Assembly (NCBI GenBank): GCA_047518005.1
Contig: JAKZRT010000134.1
Span: forward strand, 1-15,903
DNA length: 15,903 nucleotides
Direction: 5' to 3'
Source: JAKZRT01 sp047518005
GTDB lineage: Bacteria > Pseudomonadota > Alphaproteobacteria > Rhodobacterales > Rhodobacteraceae
The notes beneath the pieces are model-generated. The model was not told the origin of the DNA. It was given only the letters and a program-made list of their open reading frames with translations, and did no database searches. This document shows positions 15,789 through 15,903 of the stretch, piece by piece. How positions within the stretch are numbered: position 1 is the first letter of the stretch; each line of letters starts with the position of its first letter. The position numbers were made by a program, and so were the translations under genes.

Positions 15789-15903
15789 CTAGTTCACCCA
15801 TATCTGTCGCGATTTGCACATAGCGTTTGCGATTGTAACGATCTTTCTCGCGACGGCGATGATGATGACTTTGTGAGGTTTCCCTCGTTCCCGCAGGCGG
15901 TCT
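15789..15903 (-). mobile_element. IS110-family transposase, C-terminal fragment cut by the window edge
   Basis: On minus the last 37 codons before a TAG (15791-15789) read DRLRERGKPHKV, then IIIAVARKIVTIANAMCKSRQ and a final IWVN. This is the conserved end of the Transposase_20 domain of IS110-family elements (a RLRERGKPHKVxxxAxARKLLxxxNA pattern). The rest lies beyond the edge, so I cannot tell whether the element is complete. The stop is convergent with polA and only 21 bases from it, so the element inserted right after the polA stop, or the polA end borders the element. Confidence 0.8.

Overview
The window is high-GC DNA that reads as an alphaproteobacterial chromosome, most likely a Rhodobacteraceae / roseobacter-type marine bacterium. 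The evidence is protein character (tripartite TRAP transporter, DctP/DctQ/DctM order, an argH-linked small lipoprotein, an NDUFS6-like zinc-finger protein), the codon bias towards G/C in third positions, and a GC-rich hairpin followed by a GGAGTATTT motif that is common in Rhodobacteraceae intergenic regions. The assignment is inference; there is no rRNA or tRNA in the window.

Both edges are cut inside insertion-sequence transposases. Bases 1-50 (minus) are the first 16 codons of an IS630-type transposase, and bases 15789-15903 (minus) are the last 37 codons of an IS110-type transposase. This is what one expects if the window is a whole assembly contig that stops at collapsed IS repeats, but a genuinely IS-flanked segment is also possible.

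From left to right: a 405-base gene-free stretch with inverted repeats; one long plus-strand gene (456-2597) for an acidic, Ala/Pro/Asp-rich, probably disordered 713-residue protein of unknown function with a tandem 34-residue repeat; a 427-base gene-poor stretch with an 11-base C/G homopolymer and a strong hairpin. Then comes a minus-strand block that may be one transcription unit, read from high to low coordinates: dctP-dctQ-dctM (a TRAP solute importer), glpD (glycerol-3-phosphate dehydrogenase) and a TauE/SafE-family permease whose ATG overlaps the glpD stop. Upstream of it, also on minus, are a periplasmic TlpA-type thiol oxidoreductase and a stand-alone EAL-domain protein with an EGL variant motif.

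The plus-strand argH block starts 26 bases from tlpA and runs argH - small lipoprotein - DUF2834 membrane protein - zinc-finger protein, the first three joined by stop/start overlaps. A convergent 1-Cys peroxiredoxin (minus) follows, then a divergently transcribed full-length polA (plus) with intact 5'-nuclease, 3'-5' exonuclease and polymerase motifs.

Most of this is housekeeping or ordinary accessory metabolism. I see no defence system, phage, CRISPR or biosynthetic cluster. The parts that deserve a second look are the unknown repetitive acidic protein, the physical linkage of an orphan TRAP importer with glpD and a TauE-like permease, and the homopolymer-bearing gene-free stretch at 2598-3024.
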